From: Paenactinomyces guangxiensis
GTDB lineage: Bacteria; Bacillota; Bacilli; Thermoactinomycetales; Thermoactinomycetaceae
Assembly: GCF_016055185.1 (NCBI RefSeq)
Contig: NZ_JAECVR010000002.1
Coordinates: forward strand, 1 to 64,000
DNA: 64,000 nt
Reading direction: 5' to 3'
A model generated the notes under the pieces. That model ran no database searches. It saw only the letters and a list, made by a program, of their open reading frames with translations, and was not told where the DNA came from. This document shows, piece after piece, positions 44,005-52,704 of the stretch (its first letter is position 1; the number at the start of each line of letters is the position of its first letter). The position numbers were made by a program, and so were the translations under genes.

Positions 44005-44990
44005 GATTGTTTCCTCCACCAGTCAATAAATCGTTCCAGTCCTTCATCAATAGAAATTTGCGGCTGATACCCCAATTCTGTTTGCGCTTTGGAAATGTCC
44101 AATGTTTGGCTTTTTCCCAGTACACCAACAGTATATCTGGTTAAAACGGGCTCTTTTCCCCGTCTGATAGTGTTGGAAAAAAGCTCCATCATCCCGGCGA
44201 GGGAGTAAGCCGTTGTAAAAGAGAAGTTTCTGCTGTGAAGCGGTTGCCCGAGCTGTTGAAACAATTTTTCCAACAAGTCGATCAGCAGCATGGGTTCCCC
44301 ATTGGTGATGTTATACTTTTGGCCGAGAGCGGATGAGGGCGCATCGACACATAAGAGAAGAGCATCAACCACATTTTCCACATAGGTGACATCAATCAGA
44401 GTTTTCCCGCCATTGATCAGAGGAATCCATCCCCGCTTATTGGCCTTTAGCAACCGGGGCAGAATGGCATTGTCACCCGGACCAAATAAAGCACGCGGGC
44501 GAATCGTGATGACAGGCAAGCCTTCCCGGTGGGCTTGATCCACTTCCTGTTCTGCCAGCCACTTGGTCCGGGCGTAGGCATTCACCATTTTCCGGGGGAG
44601 AGGATCTGTCTCGGCAATGTTAATCCGATCTTTGAATTGAAAATAGATGCTTGGTGTTGAAACATGGACCAAACGTTTGACTCCAACCTTTTGGCAACCC
44701 TCAATCACATGTCTGGTTCCCAGAACATTGCTTTCATAAAAGAGGCGGTAGGGCCCCCATGGAGAGGAAAGGGCGCCACAGTGAAATACGATTTCCTGCC
44801 CTTCACAAAGGGGGATGATTTGCTCCGGCCGGGATAAATCGCCGGGTATAAAGAGAACTCCTGCCTTTTTCAGCTTTTCTCCGATGGCCAGGTTTCGCCC
44901 GGTACCCGTTACCAGCCAGCCCATCTTGCGAAGCCTGAGTGCCAGGGCCTGTCCCAGAAATCCGGTTGCTCCGGTGACAAGTGCTTTCAT
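43992..44990 (-). CDS. NAD-dependent epimerase/dehydratase (3-beta-HSD-like)
   Basis: This 332-residue extended short-chain dehydrogenase has the N-terminal NAD motif VTGATGFLG and the active-site Tyr139-x3-Lys143 (YARTK). It resembles 3-beta-hydroxysteroid dehydrogenase/OleD-type reductases. The ATG 44990 shares its A with the TGA stop of the upstream ATP-grasp gene, so translation is coupled. A beta-keto or beta-hydroxy acyl product of the KAS III enzyme is a plausible substrate (inference). Confidence 0.82.
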   Translation of the reverse strand: MKALVTGATGFLGQALALRLRKMGWLVTGTGRNLAIGEKLKKAGVLFIPGDLSRPEQIIPLCEGQEIVFHCGALSSPWGPYRLFYESNVLGTRHVIEGCQKVGVKRLVHVSTPSIYFQFKDRINIAETDPLPRKMVNAYARTKWLAEQEVDQAHREGLPVITIRPRALFGPGDNAILPRLLKANKRGWIPLINGGKTLIDVTYVENVVDALLLCVDAPSSALGQKYNITNGEPMLLIDLLEKLFQQLGQPLHSRNFSFTTAYSLAGMMELFSNTIRRGKEPVLTRYTVGVLGKSQTLDISKAQTELGYQPQISIDEGLERFIDWWRKQSCNT

Positions 44991-46165
44991 CAGTATTCTC
45001 CATTCCATTCAATATCGTAGGTAGATGCTTCAAGCATCGAGATCTGATGCCGGCGGCTCTGTTTCCAAAAATAGATCAACAGAAGAAATTGGCAGATAAA
45101 GGGGAGAGGGTCTCTCCAGCGAAAAACAACATCTTGAGCAGCCAGCAAAGACTTAATCCAATTTCTCCATTGAGAGAATGATCGAACTGAAAACAGACCG
45201 TAGCTCCACATTGCCAGCGACAGCATCCGCTGCACTCCAGCCTGCGGAAGGATGAGAGAAGCTGTTTCCGGCCTGGCAAAAGCTTGATCCAGTCGATCCG
45301 ATTCCCCAAAACAGTGAATCCCGCTGGTGGCTCGCGGATTACATTCAATCGGATAAAGTTTGCCTTCGGCTGTCTCAATCCAGTCAAAGGAAAATTGGCC
45401 GGTATATTTTTTGCTGGCCATCCATTCTTCCACATGCTTCAACAGCTGAGGATGTTCAATGGGCGTAAACAGGATGCTGGAGCCTTTTCCGGCAGTAAAT
45501 GTGGTTCGGTAGGCACAGTGGGCGATCAATTTTCCCTCAAATGCCAGACTGTATGTACATATCTGCCTGCCGTCAATCCACTCCTGAACAATCCAGGGCT
45601 TTTCAGGAGAGACGGAAAGAGCTGGACACGGCTGAGCTGGATGACGGAGCAGGTAAACTTCAGCAGCAAAGCGCGAATAGACAGGTTTCAGGATGATAGG
45701 AAATTTGCCGTTGATGTTGCGCAGAATTTCAGTCAGTTTGCTGTGGGAAGCAGCCATCCACGTCATGGGCGTTTGAAGCCCCAGTTCTCCGGCTTCCTGG
45801 ATAAAGGTCCACTTGTTGTGCAAGGGGGTCAACCGTTCGATAGGTTCCACCCAGACACGGCAGTGATCCGGGAAACGACCGGAACCTCTGGCAAGCGTAA
45901 ACACTTCTTCACAAGTTGGAATGAGCACATTTACTTTTTCCTGATTTACAATTTCTGCCAAAGATGACAAGAACCCGTCAGGATCCTGCCTGGGCGGAGG
46001 AACGTGCACGTTGCGGGCGACGGCACGGGAAAAGCGGCAGAGATGGTGACGCAGGCTCTCTGCTACGATAACACGGTGTCCGGCATGATAAAGCAGACGG
46101 GCCAGCTCCAATGTACATGGGGCGCGCCCGCCGGTTAAAAGGAATGTTTTGGCATCAGTAGACAA
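44990..46165 (-). CDS. ATP-grasp domain ligase-like protein (paralogue of 9528-10670)
   Basis: This 391-residue ATP-grasp protein has FLLTGGRAPCTLELARLLYH at the N-terminus, ILKPVYSRFAAEVY, WIVQEWIDGRQICTYSLAF and the metal segment DWIETAEGKLYPIECNPRA. It aligns along its whole length with the protein at 9528, including the common end STYDIEWNGE versus TSNIEWDGE. The TTG 46165 follows GGAGGG and overlaps the KAS III gene by 11 bases. It would form an amide or ester between a carboxylate and another metabolite in this pathway. Confidence 0.82.
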   Translation of the reverse strand: MSTDAKTFLLTGGRAPCTLELARLLYHAGHRVIVAESLRHHLCRFSRAVARNVHVPPPRQDPDGFLSSLAEIVNQEKVNVLIPTCEEVFTLARGSGRFPDHCRVWVEPIERLTPLHNKWTFIQEAGELGLQTPMTWMAASHSKLTEILRNINGKFPIILKPVYSRFAAEVYLLRHPAQPCPALSVSPEKPWIVQEWIDGRQICTYSLAFEGKLIAHCAYRTTFTAGKGSSILFTPIEHPQLLKHVEEWMASKKYTGQFSFDWIETAEGKLYPIECNPRATSGIHCFGESDRLDQAFARPETASLILPQAGVQRMLSLAMWSYGLFSVRSFSQWRNWIKSLLAAQDVVFRWRDPLPFICQFLLLIYFWKQSRRHQISMLEASTYDIEWNGEY

Positions 46166-47150
46166 GTATGATCCCTCCGAGAGAGAGTCCGGCGGATGTG
46201 CCGATCAACATTACTTTGTCTCCCCGTTTTACCCTGCCTTGCTTGACTGCCTCATAAATGCCCATCGGAATGGAAGCGGCGATGGTGTTTCCGTGGTTTT
46301 GGGCGAAGATAAACATTTGCTCAGCGGATATTTTCAGCCTTTTTTGCATAATCCGCATTGCCATCATACTTGCCTGGTGCGGGATGACAAGGTTGATCTC
46401 CTTCATGGTAAGATCTTTTGGGAGCAATTGCTTCATGAAGCGGGGCAGATATCTGGCCGACATCCGGAATAATGCCTCTCCGTCCATTTCAAAAAGGAAA
46501 TGGTCCGGGTCGATGTTTTCTGCATATGTTCGCGGGTGATATTTGGTTCCGCCCCCGCGGATTTGTGATAAATGAGCCCCCTGGCTGTACGTTTCCATAT
46601 GTGAAGAGAGAATCCCGGAAGCCCCATCTTCTGCCGGGCCGATAATCACCGCAGCAGCCCCGTCTCCAAACAATGCACAACTTTCTTTATGATTCCAGTT
46701 CAATCCAATCGAAGCAATCTCCGAAGAAACCAGCAAAACATACCGGTAACGTCCCGCGTCAACGAGATAGGAAAGATGATCAAAAGCTGTTACAAAACTA
46801 AGGCAAGTGGAATTGATGTCAAAAGCCGGAATTCCCTGGTGCCCGGGATCTAATTCTTTATAAATCAATGATGCTGTGCAAGGAATGGCTTGCTCTGAGG
46901 TGCCGCTCGCACATACAATGCAGTCCATATCCGATAAATGAAGCCCGGCCATCTCCAGAGCTTCTCTGGCTGCATATGCACCCATCTGTGAATTGGTTTC
47001 CCCGTTTACAAAATGGCGCCTGATCACTCCGGATTTCTTTTCCACCCATCCGATTGGCACCCCGATTCGCTCGTCCATTTCTTCAGCAGTGATTACGGTT
47101 TGCGGCAAATATTTGCCAACACCTGCAATGCGAACTTTTCTTCTTTGCAT
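46155..47150 (-). CDS. KAS III-like beta-ketoacyl synthase
   Basis: This 331-residue thiolase-fold enzyme has the FabH-type triad: Cys116 in NSTCLSF, His258 in IPHQAS and Asn288 in HGNTIAASIP. It lacks the usual ACAG context around cysteine of housekeeping FabH, and it leads a biosynthesis-like operon rather than a fatty acid operon, so it probably performs a specialised Claisen condensation or acyl transfer. ATG 47150 with GAGGGTG is chosen over TTG 47162. A promoter presumably lies in the AT-rich 47163-47290 region. Confidence 0.85.
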   Translation of the reverse strand: MQRRKVRIAGVGKYLPQTVITAEEMDERIGVPIGWVEKKSGVIRRHFVNGETNSQMGAYAAREALEMAGLHLSDMDCIVCASGTSEQAIPCTASLIYKELDPGHQGIPAFDINSTCLSFVTAFDHLSYLVDAGRYRYVLLVSSEIASIGLNWNHKESCALFGDGAAAVIIGPAEDGASGILSSHMETYSQGAHLSQIRGGGTKYHPRTYAENIDPDHFLFEMDGEALFRMSARYLPRFMKQLLPKDLTMKEINLVIPHQASMMAMRIMQKRLKISAEQMFIFAQNHGNTIAASIPMGIYEAVKQGRVKRGDKVMLIGTSAGLSLGGIILVY

Positions 47151-47321
47151 AAGCACCCTCAAAAATGAAAAATTGTAAAATATTAAGTATTGCTGTTATG
47201 ATCATCATAGTTTAATAGGGATCGGTTTATATTTTCTATTTAACTATTATTTAATAGTAACAAGAAATGGGGATGTTCTCCATTGTTTTTTATTGTGTTT
47301 TTCCGGCCGGATCTTTTGCAA

Positions 47322-47631
47322 TCACAAGGGTCCGATCATAAATGCGACAGATTTCAAACTTGGGAGGCTCCGTTTGCTGCAATCCGGAAAAGTAATTGTT
47401 ATTCGAAGTAAGTCTGCCTTGAGATCCAGTCCGCCTCGATAACCTGTCAAAGTTCCGTTTTTTCCAATGACTGGATGGCATGGGATGACCACTGGAATCG
47501 GGTTGGCCCCGTTTGCAGCTCCTACGAAACGGAGTGCCCCGTAGGTCCATTGGAAATGTAAACTCTTTTCTCCTTTCTTCAAAATAGTCTGTAAGTTTGC
47601 TGGCTATATATAGACAGAATTTCCTCTTCAT
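47322..47631 (-). pseudogene. Decayed O6-methylguanine-DNA methyltransferase (ogt) gene
   Basis: Frame A from ATG 47631 encodes [21 protein letters not shown], the N-terminal conserved part of Ogt; frame B then encodes [20 protein letters not shown] and [14 protein letters not shown], the C-terminal active-site region. The roughly 35-40 codons between (IPYGE...) are deleted at the junction near 47520, and the PCHRV box reads PCHPV, with the conserved Arg lost. It is therefore non-functional. Confidence 0.8.
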
Positions 47632-47656
47632 GATAGATTCGTATTTCCCAACAGCC

Positions 47657-47708
47657 TTGACAAACGTGTGAATTTTCTTTTACTATTAAAACAAACAAGC
47701 GCTTGTTT
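47657..47708 (+). promoter_or_regulatory. Promoter and palindromic operator of the phenylacetate regulator
   Basis: TTGACA (47657-47662), 18-nt spacer, TACTAT (47681-47686) form the promoter; AAACAAGCGCTTGTTT (47693-47708) is a perfect 16-bp palindrome immediately downstream, as expected for autorepression by the TetR protein encoded next. Confidence 0.75.
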
Positions 47709-47724
47709 TAGAAGAGAAGGGAAT

Positions 47725-48324
47725 ATGGAGATGCCAAAAGTAGGTAGAAGAGAAGAAATATTAAATATCGCCTGTAAGCTTTTTAGCCAGAAGGGGTACC
47801 ATGGGACGACAATTCGCGACATCTCGGATGCCTGTGGAATCCTGTCCGGAAGTTTGTATGCGCATATCAATACGAAAGAAGATTTATTGTTTGAGATCAC
47901 TGACAGGGGAGCACAAGCTTTTCTGGAATCGCTGCGGCCCATTGTGGAAAGTGAGGCCACGGCGGAAGAAAAGCTGAAACGCGCTTTAAAGGCACATATT
48001 CAGGTGATTGAACAAAATCTGGAGGCTGCAACAGTCTTTTTTCACGAATGGAAAGCGCTTACAAACGGGCGGCGGGACACGATTCAGGAAAAGCGGGATC
48101 AATATGAAGCGCTCTGGGGACGCATTTTGTCTGAGGGAGCAGCCGCAGGGGAATTTGCTGATTTGGATGAAAAATTTGCCCGTTTGCTCATTTTGTCTGT
48201 AGGAAACTGGCTGTATCAATGGTATCGTCCCGGAGGGGACTTGTCCGCAGAAGAGATTTCCGAGCGTTTTGCAGACATGATGCTGAAAGGTTTCAGAGTG
48301 AAAAAAGGGGAGGGCAAACCATGA
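47725..48324 (+). CDS. TetR-family regulator of phenylacetate degradation
   Basis: This 199-residue protein has an N-terminal TetR helix-turn-helix (EILNIACKLFSQKGYHGTTI, then DISDACGILSGSLYAHINTKEDLL) and a ligand-binding C-terminal domain like TetR_C_33/FadR-type. It probably represses the operon until phenylacetyl-CoA accumulates. ATG 47725 and 47731 are both possible; the latter has better spacing from AGAAGGG. Its stop overlaps the paaA start (ATGA), placing it in the same transcript. Confidence 0.85.
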   Translation: MEMPKVGRREEILNIACKLFSQKGYHGTTIRDISDACGILSGSLYAHINTKEDLLFEITDRGAQAFLESLRPIVESEATAEEKLKRALKAHIQVIEQNLEAATVFFHEWKALTNGRRDTIQEKRDQYEALWGRILSEGAAAGEFADLDEKFARLLILSVGNWLYQWYRPGGDLSAEEISERFADMMLKGFRVKKGEGKP

Positions 48325-49262
48325 CGGATGATGTGCGTGAGCTCCGGTTTATGGAGCGGATTCAGCGCGGGGAGAAAATCGAAGCAACCGATTGGATGCC
48401 CGATGAATACCGCCGGCTGTTAATCAAGCTGATCCATATGCATGGTGTGAGTGAGATTATGGGGGCCTATCCGGAAAAAGAGTGGGTTCCCAAAGCGCCC
48501 AGCCTGCGGCGTAAATTGGCGATTATGGCCAAGGTGCAGGACGAAATGGGGCATGGCCAGCTTCTGTTACGGGTGGCAGAAGATTTGGCGGCTCCGCTTG
48601 GGAAAACCCGTGAACAGCTGATTGAAGATATTTACCTGAGCCGTGTCAAATTTCACAACGTATTTCACATGGAAGCAAAAACATGGGCCGATGCGGGAGT
48701 GATCGGGTGGCTGGTTGATGGTGCCGCCATCATTAACCAGGCCGCCCTCCTGGAAACCTCTTATGCTCCTTATGCGCGCGTGTTAAAACGGATCTGTGCC
48801 GAAGAGAGTTTCCATATGCAACACGGGGAAAATATCATCCTGGCTCTGGCGATGGGCACTGCTGAACAAAAGCAGATGTTGCAGGACTCGCTTAATTACT
48901 GGTGGGAATCTTTGCTGTTCTTCTTTGGCCCGCAAGAGGTCACTCCTGCCGCCGAGCGGATGATTTATTACAAGATCCGCACCAAAACGAATGAGGAATT
49001 GCGACAGAAATTTTTAGATAAATATGTTCCCCGCATTCTGTCCCTCGGTCTGACCATTCCTGATCCCAACCTGCGCTATGACGAAGAGCAAAAGCGCTGG
49101 TTGTACACATCTCCTGACTGGGAAAAATTTGGACGGATCGTGCGGAATAATGAAGGGCCCAAATCGCGTGAACGGATGGAATTGCGCCAGTCTGCACATG
49201 AGGGACAGCGTTGGGTAAGGGAAGCGATGATTCACTCACGGGTGGACACAACAGCGGTGTGA
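48321..49262 (+). CDS. paaA: 1,2-phenylacetyl-CoA epoxidase subunit PaaA
   Basis: This 313-residue ferritin-like di-iron subunit carries the ligand helices AKVQDEMGHGQ and CAEESFHMQHGE. PaaA is the catalytic subunit that, with PaaC, epoxidises the ring of phenylacetyl-CoA using O2 and electrons from a reductase. The ATG 48321 overlaps the regulator gene. The gene order A-B-C-D follows. Confidence 0.95.
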   Translation: MTDDVRELRFMERIQRGEKIEATDWMPDEYRRLLIKLIHMHGVSEIMGAYPEKEWVPKAPSLRRKLAIMAKVQDEMGHGQLLLRVAEDLAAPLGKTREQLIEDIYLSRVKFHNVFHMEAKTWADAGVIGWLVDGAAIINQAALLETSYAPYARVLKRICAEESFHMQHGENIILALAMGTAEQKQMLQDSLNYWWESLLFFFGPQEVTPAAERMIYYKIRTKTNEELRQKFLDKYVPRILSLGLTIPDPNLRYDEEQKRWLYTSPDWEKFGRIVRNNEGPKSRERMELRQSAHEGQRWVREAMIHSRVDTTAV

Positions 49263-49272
49263 GGTGAAGGGG

Positions 49273-49644
49273 ATGGGAGAGAAACAAGCGGACTTCAATA
49301 TCTATGAGGTATTTATTCAGCGAACCCACACGGATCATCATGTTCATGCAGGCAGTCTGGTTGCCCCTTCACCCGATGTAGCCATTCAGACAGCAAGAGA
49401 GAACTTTTTGCGGCGGGAGAAAGCAGTAAATCTCTGGGTCGTTCCCCGTGAACAAATCACTGCCACCCCCTACGAAGCAGAATTTTTCGCCCGGGAGATT
49501 GACCGCAAATACCGTGAGGTTGCCGGTTATACCGAAAATGGACGTTTGTGGAGGATGTTTAAGGAGAAAGCCATTTCCCTGGACGAGATTGTCGCTTATG
49601 TCGAAGGACGCAAAGAGAAACAACGTCCCAAAAAACAAGCATAG
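49273..49644 (+). CDS. paaB: 1,2-phenylacetyl-CoA epoxidase subunit PaaB
   Basis: This 123-residue subunit matches PaaB (YEVFIQRTHTDHHVHAGSL, ENFLRREKAVNLWVVPREQI). PaaB bridges PaaAC units and the reductase. ATG 49273 with GAGGTGA is preferred to GTG 49264. Confidence 0.93.
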   Translation: MGEKQADFNIYEVFIQRTHTDHHVHAGSLVAPSPDVAIQTARENFLRREKAVNLWVVPREQITATPYEAEFFAREIDRKYREVAGYTENGRLWRMFKEKAISLDEIVAYVEGRKEKQRPKKQA

Positions 49645-49659
49645 GGGGAGAGTGGCTAT

Positions 49660-50454
49660 ATGCGAATCGAAAATGCCGCACAAGCTAAAGAAAATGAAAA
49701 GATAATGGCGATGATACGGGATTTGCTGTTTCAGGCGGCGGATGATGAGCTTACCATCGGCCACCGCGACTCAGAGTGGCTGGGCTTGTGTCCCGATATT
49801 GAAGGGGATGTGGCATTTAGTTCGATTGCCCAGGATGAAGTGGGACATGCTGTATTTTTCTTTGAACTGTTACATGATCTGGGGGAAAAAGACCCTGACT
49901 ATCTTGCCTTTATGCGTCAAGGCAGAGAGAGGCACAACGCTGTTTTACTGGAAAGAGGAAATGGTGACTGGGCTTATTCCGTCGTCCGCCACTATTTTTA
50001 CGATGTGTTTGATGATCTGCGCCTGCAAGCGATGCTGGATTCCCGCTACTTGCCATTGGCTCAGGGAGCAGCCAAGATCCGCCGCGAAGAGCAGTATCAT
50101 TTGCTGCATATGCATATGTGGTTTACCCGTCTGGGCAAAGCGGGTGGGGAAGCCGGAAAACGCCTGGAAAAAGCGGTTGCCGATATCTGGCCGGATCTGG
50201 GGGGGTTATTTTGCTTTGGTCCGTATGAGCAGGAATTGGTGGAGCAAGGGGTTCTCGCTGCCGGTTCCGGGGAGATCCGGCAAAGATGGATGAATCGTAT
50301 GCGGACTTCTTTTGCCGAAGCAGGGCTGTCCTGGCCCGGTGAGATTCCCAAACCACATCTCGACGGTCGTTACGGGCAGCATAGTGAAGACCTGGAAGAA
50401 TTACTTTCCGAAATGGCAGAAGTTTACCGTCTTGATCCGGAGGCACACTGGTAA
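49660..50454 (+). CDS. paaC: 1,2-phenylacetyl-CoA epoxidase subunit PaaC
   Basis: This 264-residue ferritin-like subunit (IGHRDSEWLGLCPDIEGDVA, AQDEVGHAVFFFELL, RREEQYHLLHMHMW) is the structural partner of PaaA. It starts 15 bases after paaB with GGGGGAGAG upstream. Confidence 0.93.
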   Translation: MRIENAAQAKENEKIMAMIRDLLFQAADDELTIGHRDSEWLGLCPDIEGDVAFSSIAQDEVGHAVFFFELLHDLGEKDPDYLAFMRQGRERHNAVLLERGNGDWAYSVVRHYFYDVFDDLRLQAMLDSRYLPLAQGAAKIRREEQYHLLHMHMWFTRLGKAGGEAGKRLEKAVADIWPDLGGLFCFGPYEQELVEQGVLAAGSGEIRQRWMNRMRTSFAEAGLSWPGEIPKPHLDGRYGQHSEDLEELLSEMAEVYRLDPEAHW

Positions 50455-50517
50455 ACAGGGGACTGGAGTTTATCTTTAAAAGGAAGGATGTTTTCCCTGG
50501 CAAGGGGGGAGAGAAAA

Positions 50518-50994
50518 TTGGGCAGTCTGTCTGCAGAGCAGGTGTGGGAACTTTTACAGGAAGTGAAGGACCCTGAAATTCCTTCTGTCAGTGTGGTTGA
50601 AATGGGAATGGTCTACCGGGTGCGTATCGGTCAAAAATGGGTTGAAGTAGAGCTGATGCCCACTTTTGTAGGGTGTCCGGCACTGGATATCATCCGTGAA
50701 AAGGTTAGTGAGCAAATGTTGCAACAGGAGGGGATTGAACAGGTTGAGGTGCGCTTTATCTTTGATCCTCCCTGGACAAGCAAACGCATTACCCCGGAAG
50801 GATCACGAAAGTTAAGAGAATTTGGTATCGCTTCACCCGTCGGCCGGGACGATGATCCGCTTCAACTCCCAGCTTGCCCTTATTGCGGCTCAGCGGAAGG
50901 GGAAGTGGAAAATTTGTTTGGTCCTACTGCTTGCCGAGCCATCTATTACTGCAAGAGTTGTCGCCAGCCGTTTGAAGGGATGAAAAAGGTATAA
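50518..50994 (+). CDS. paaD: Phenylacetate degradation protein PaaD
   Basis: This 158-residue protein has a DUF59/MIP18 domain (VKDPEIPSVSVVEMGMV, MPTFVGCPALDIIREKV) and a C-terminal zinc-ribbon (CPYCGS ... CKSCRQPFEGM). PaaD is thought to help maturation of the epoxidase or its Fe-S reductase. TTG 50518 with GGGGGAGAG is preferred; ATG 50488 would add ten residues. Confidence 0.92.
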   Translation: MGSLSAEQVWELLQEVKDPEIPSVSVVEMGMVYRVRIGQKWVEVELMPTFVGCPALDIIREKVSEQMLQQEGIEQVEVRFIFDPPWTSKRITPEGSRKLREFGIASPVGRDDDPLQLPACPYCGSAEGEVENLFGPTACRAIYYCKSCRQPFEGMKKV

Positions 50995-51025
50995 AGGATT
51001 GAGAGTGAAGGGGAGGTGGATACGT

Positions 51026-52384
51026 TTGTTTCAACCGGTAATTGAAGCCATGGAGCGGGAGGAACTGAGCCGCCTGCAAGACAAGCGGTTGTGCCAAACG
51101 GTGGAGCGGGTTTACCATTGTGTCCCTTTTTATCAGAAAAAGTTTAAAGAGTCCGGAGTTGACCCATCTTCATTTAAAGGTTTAGAAGAATTGGGCAAAT
51201 TGCCCTTTACCAAAAAATCGGATTTGCGTGACCACTATCCGTTTGGATTGTTTGCTGCCGAGATGGAGGAAGTGATCCGGCTGCATGCCTCTTCCGGCAC
51301 CAAAGGGAAACCGACAGTAGTAGGATACACGCAAAGAGATTTGGACCATTGGTCGGAAGTGTGTGCCCGGGCGATTATTGCCGCCGGCGGGAAACTGGGA
51401 GATCTGTTTCACAATGCTTATGGATACGGCTTGTTTACAGGCGGGCTGGGTATGCATTACGGTGCTGAGCGGTTAGGATTGACCACCATTCCCGTGTCGG
51501 GCGGCAATCGGGCACGGCAGGCGATGTTGATAGAAGATTTTCGCCCGCGCGGGATTGCCGGTACTCCTTCCTTTATATTGAGCCTTGGAGAAGCCATGAT
51601 GGAGGCGGGCAAAAAACCCGGCAGCACTTCCCTGGAATACGGTATTTTTGGGGCGGAACCCTGGAGCGAAGAGATGAGGCAGGCACTGGAAGAAATGTGG
51701 GGAATCCATGCCGTTGATATTTATGGACTATCTGAAGTCATTGGACCGGGAGTGGCGATTGAGTGCTGGCAAGCCAAAGAAGGTTTGCATATCGCAGAGG
51801 ATCACTTTCTGGTTGAAGTGATCAACCCGGACACGGGGGAGGCCGTACCCGATGGTGAACTGGGTGAACTGGTTTTTACAACACTGACTAAAGAAGCGAT
51901 GCCGGTGATTCGTTACCGGACGGGTGATTTAGCCTCAATCCATCGTGAGCCCTGCCGTTGCGGACGAACCCATACACGCATGTCCCGGATCAAAGGGCGG
52001 GTTGACGATATGTTGATCATCCGCGGCGTCAATGTCTTTCCATCGGAAATCGAACCGATCATCCTGTCACAACCGGAGTTGGCTCCCCATTACCAACTGA
52101 TGGTAGAGCGGGAAGGAGGGCTGGACCGTCTTACCATTGAAGTGGAGGTTACAGAGACCTATTACCGCAGTGTTGGTAAAGAGCTTCAGAATGGACAACA
52201 GGCAAAATTGCTCCAAAATTATTTATTGCAGAAGTTGAGGGATACCCTGGGCTTATCCGCACAAGTTGTCATGCACGCCCCGGGCCGGATTCCACGCAGC
52301 GAGGGAAAAGCGGTACGTTTGATTGACCGCCGCAACACTGACACACACTTTCACAGAAAAAACAAACCGGAAAGAGGGATGTAA
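51026..52384 (+). CDS. paaK: Phenylacetate-CoA ligase
   Basis: This 452-residue adenylate-forming ligase has LHASSGTKGKPTVVGYT, AYGYGLFTGGLG, YGLSEVIGPGVA and the C-terminal lid with KGRVDDMLIIRGVNVFPSEI. It makes phenylacetyl-CoA, the inducer and first intermediate. TTG 51026 behind GGGGAGGTGG is chosen over TTG 50999. After EGKAVRLIDRR the last 15 residues (NTDTHFHRKNKPERGM) are encoded by the dispersed repeat and are unlike other PaaK tails. Confidence 0.93.
   Translation: MFQPVIEAMEREELSRLQDKRLCQTVERVYHCVPFYQKKFKESGVDPSSFKGLEELGKLPFTKKSDLRDHYPFGLFAAEMEEVIRLHASSGTKGKPTVVGYTQRDLDHWSEVCARAIIAAGGKLGDLFHNAYGYGLFTGGLGMHYGAERLGLTTIPVSGGNRARQAMLIEDFRPRGIAGTPSFILSLGEAMMEAGKKPGSTSLEYGIFGAEPWSEEMRQALEEMWGIHAVDIYGLSEVIGPGVAIECWQAKEGLHIAEDHFLVEVINPDTGEAVPDGELGELVFTTLTKEAMPVIRYRTGDLASIHREPCRCGRTHTRMSRIKGRVDDMLIIRGVNVFPSEIEPIILSQPELAPHYQLMVEREGGLDRLTIEVEVTETYYRSVGKELQNGQQAKLLQNYLLQKLRDTLGLSAQVVMHAPGRIPRSEGKAVRLIDRRNTDTHFHRKNKPERGM
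52337..52359 (+). repeat. Dispersed repeat copy inside the paaK 3' end
   Basis: ACTGACACACACTTTCACAG followed by AAA matches the 27422-27444 copy without gaps over 18 bases. Here it is in the coding region and supplies the PaaK C-terminal residues TDTHFHRK. Confidence 0.7.
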
Positions 52385-52386
52385 AC

Positions 52387-52704
52387 ATGGTGAAATTAGT
52401 TGCCCTGTATAAACAGCCGGAAGAATTGAAAGCTTTTGATGAACATTATTTTAATACGCACCTCCCGCTGACAAACAAAATGCCGGGACTGATCAGAGCA
52501 AATATAACCAAATTTTCCGGTACGCCGATGGGGGAACAGTCCCCTTACTATTTACAGGCAGATCTCTATTTTGAAAGTATGGAAGCTTTGCAAAACTCCA
52601 TGCAAAGTCCGGAAGGAAAAGCTGCAGCCAAAGATTTAATGGGGTTTGCCGGAAAACTTGTCACCATGATGGTGGGTGAAGAAGTAAACGGTGAGAGCCA
52701 GTGA
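52387..52704 (+). CDS. EthD-family protein
   Basis: This 105-residue protein matches the EthD dimeric ferredoxin-like family (LVALYKQPEELKAFDEHYFN, HLPLTNKMPGL). EthD-type proteins occur in degradation operons and may bind or isomerise intermediates; the function here is unknown. It starts 2 bases after paaK and overlaps the next gene. Confidence 0.85.
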   Translation: MVKLVALYKQPEELKAFDEHYFNTHLPLTNKMPGLIRANITKFSGTPMGEQSPYYLQADLYFESMEALQNSMQSPEGKAAAKDLMGFAGKLVTMMVGEEVNGESQ

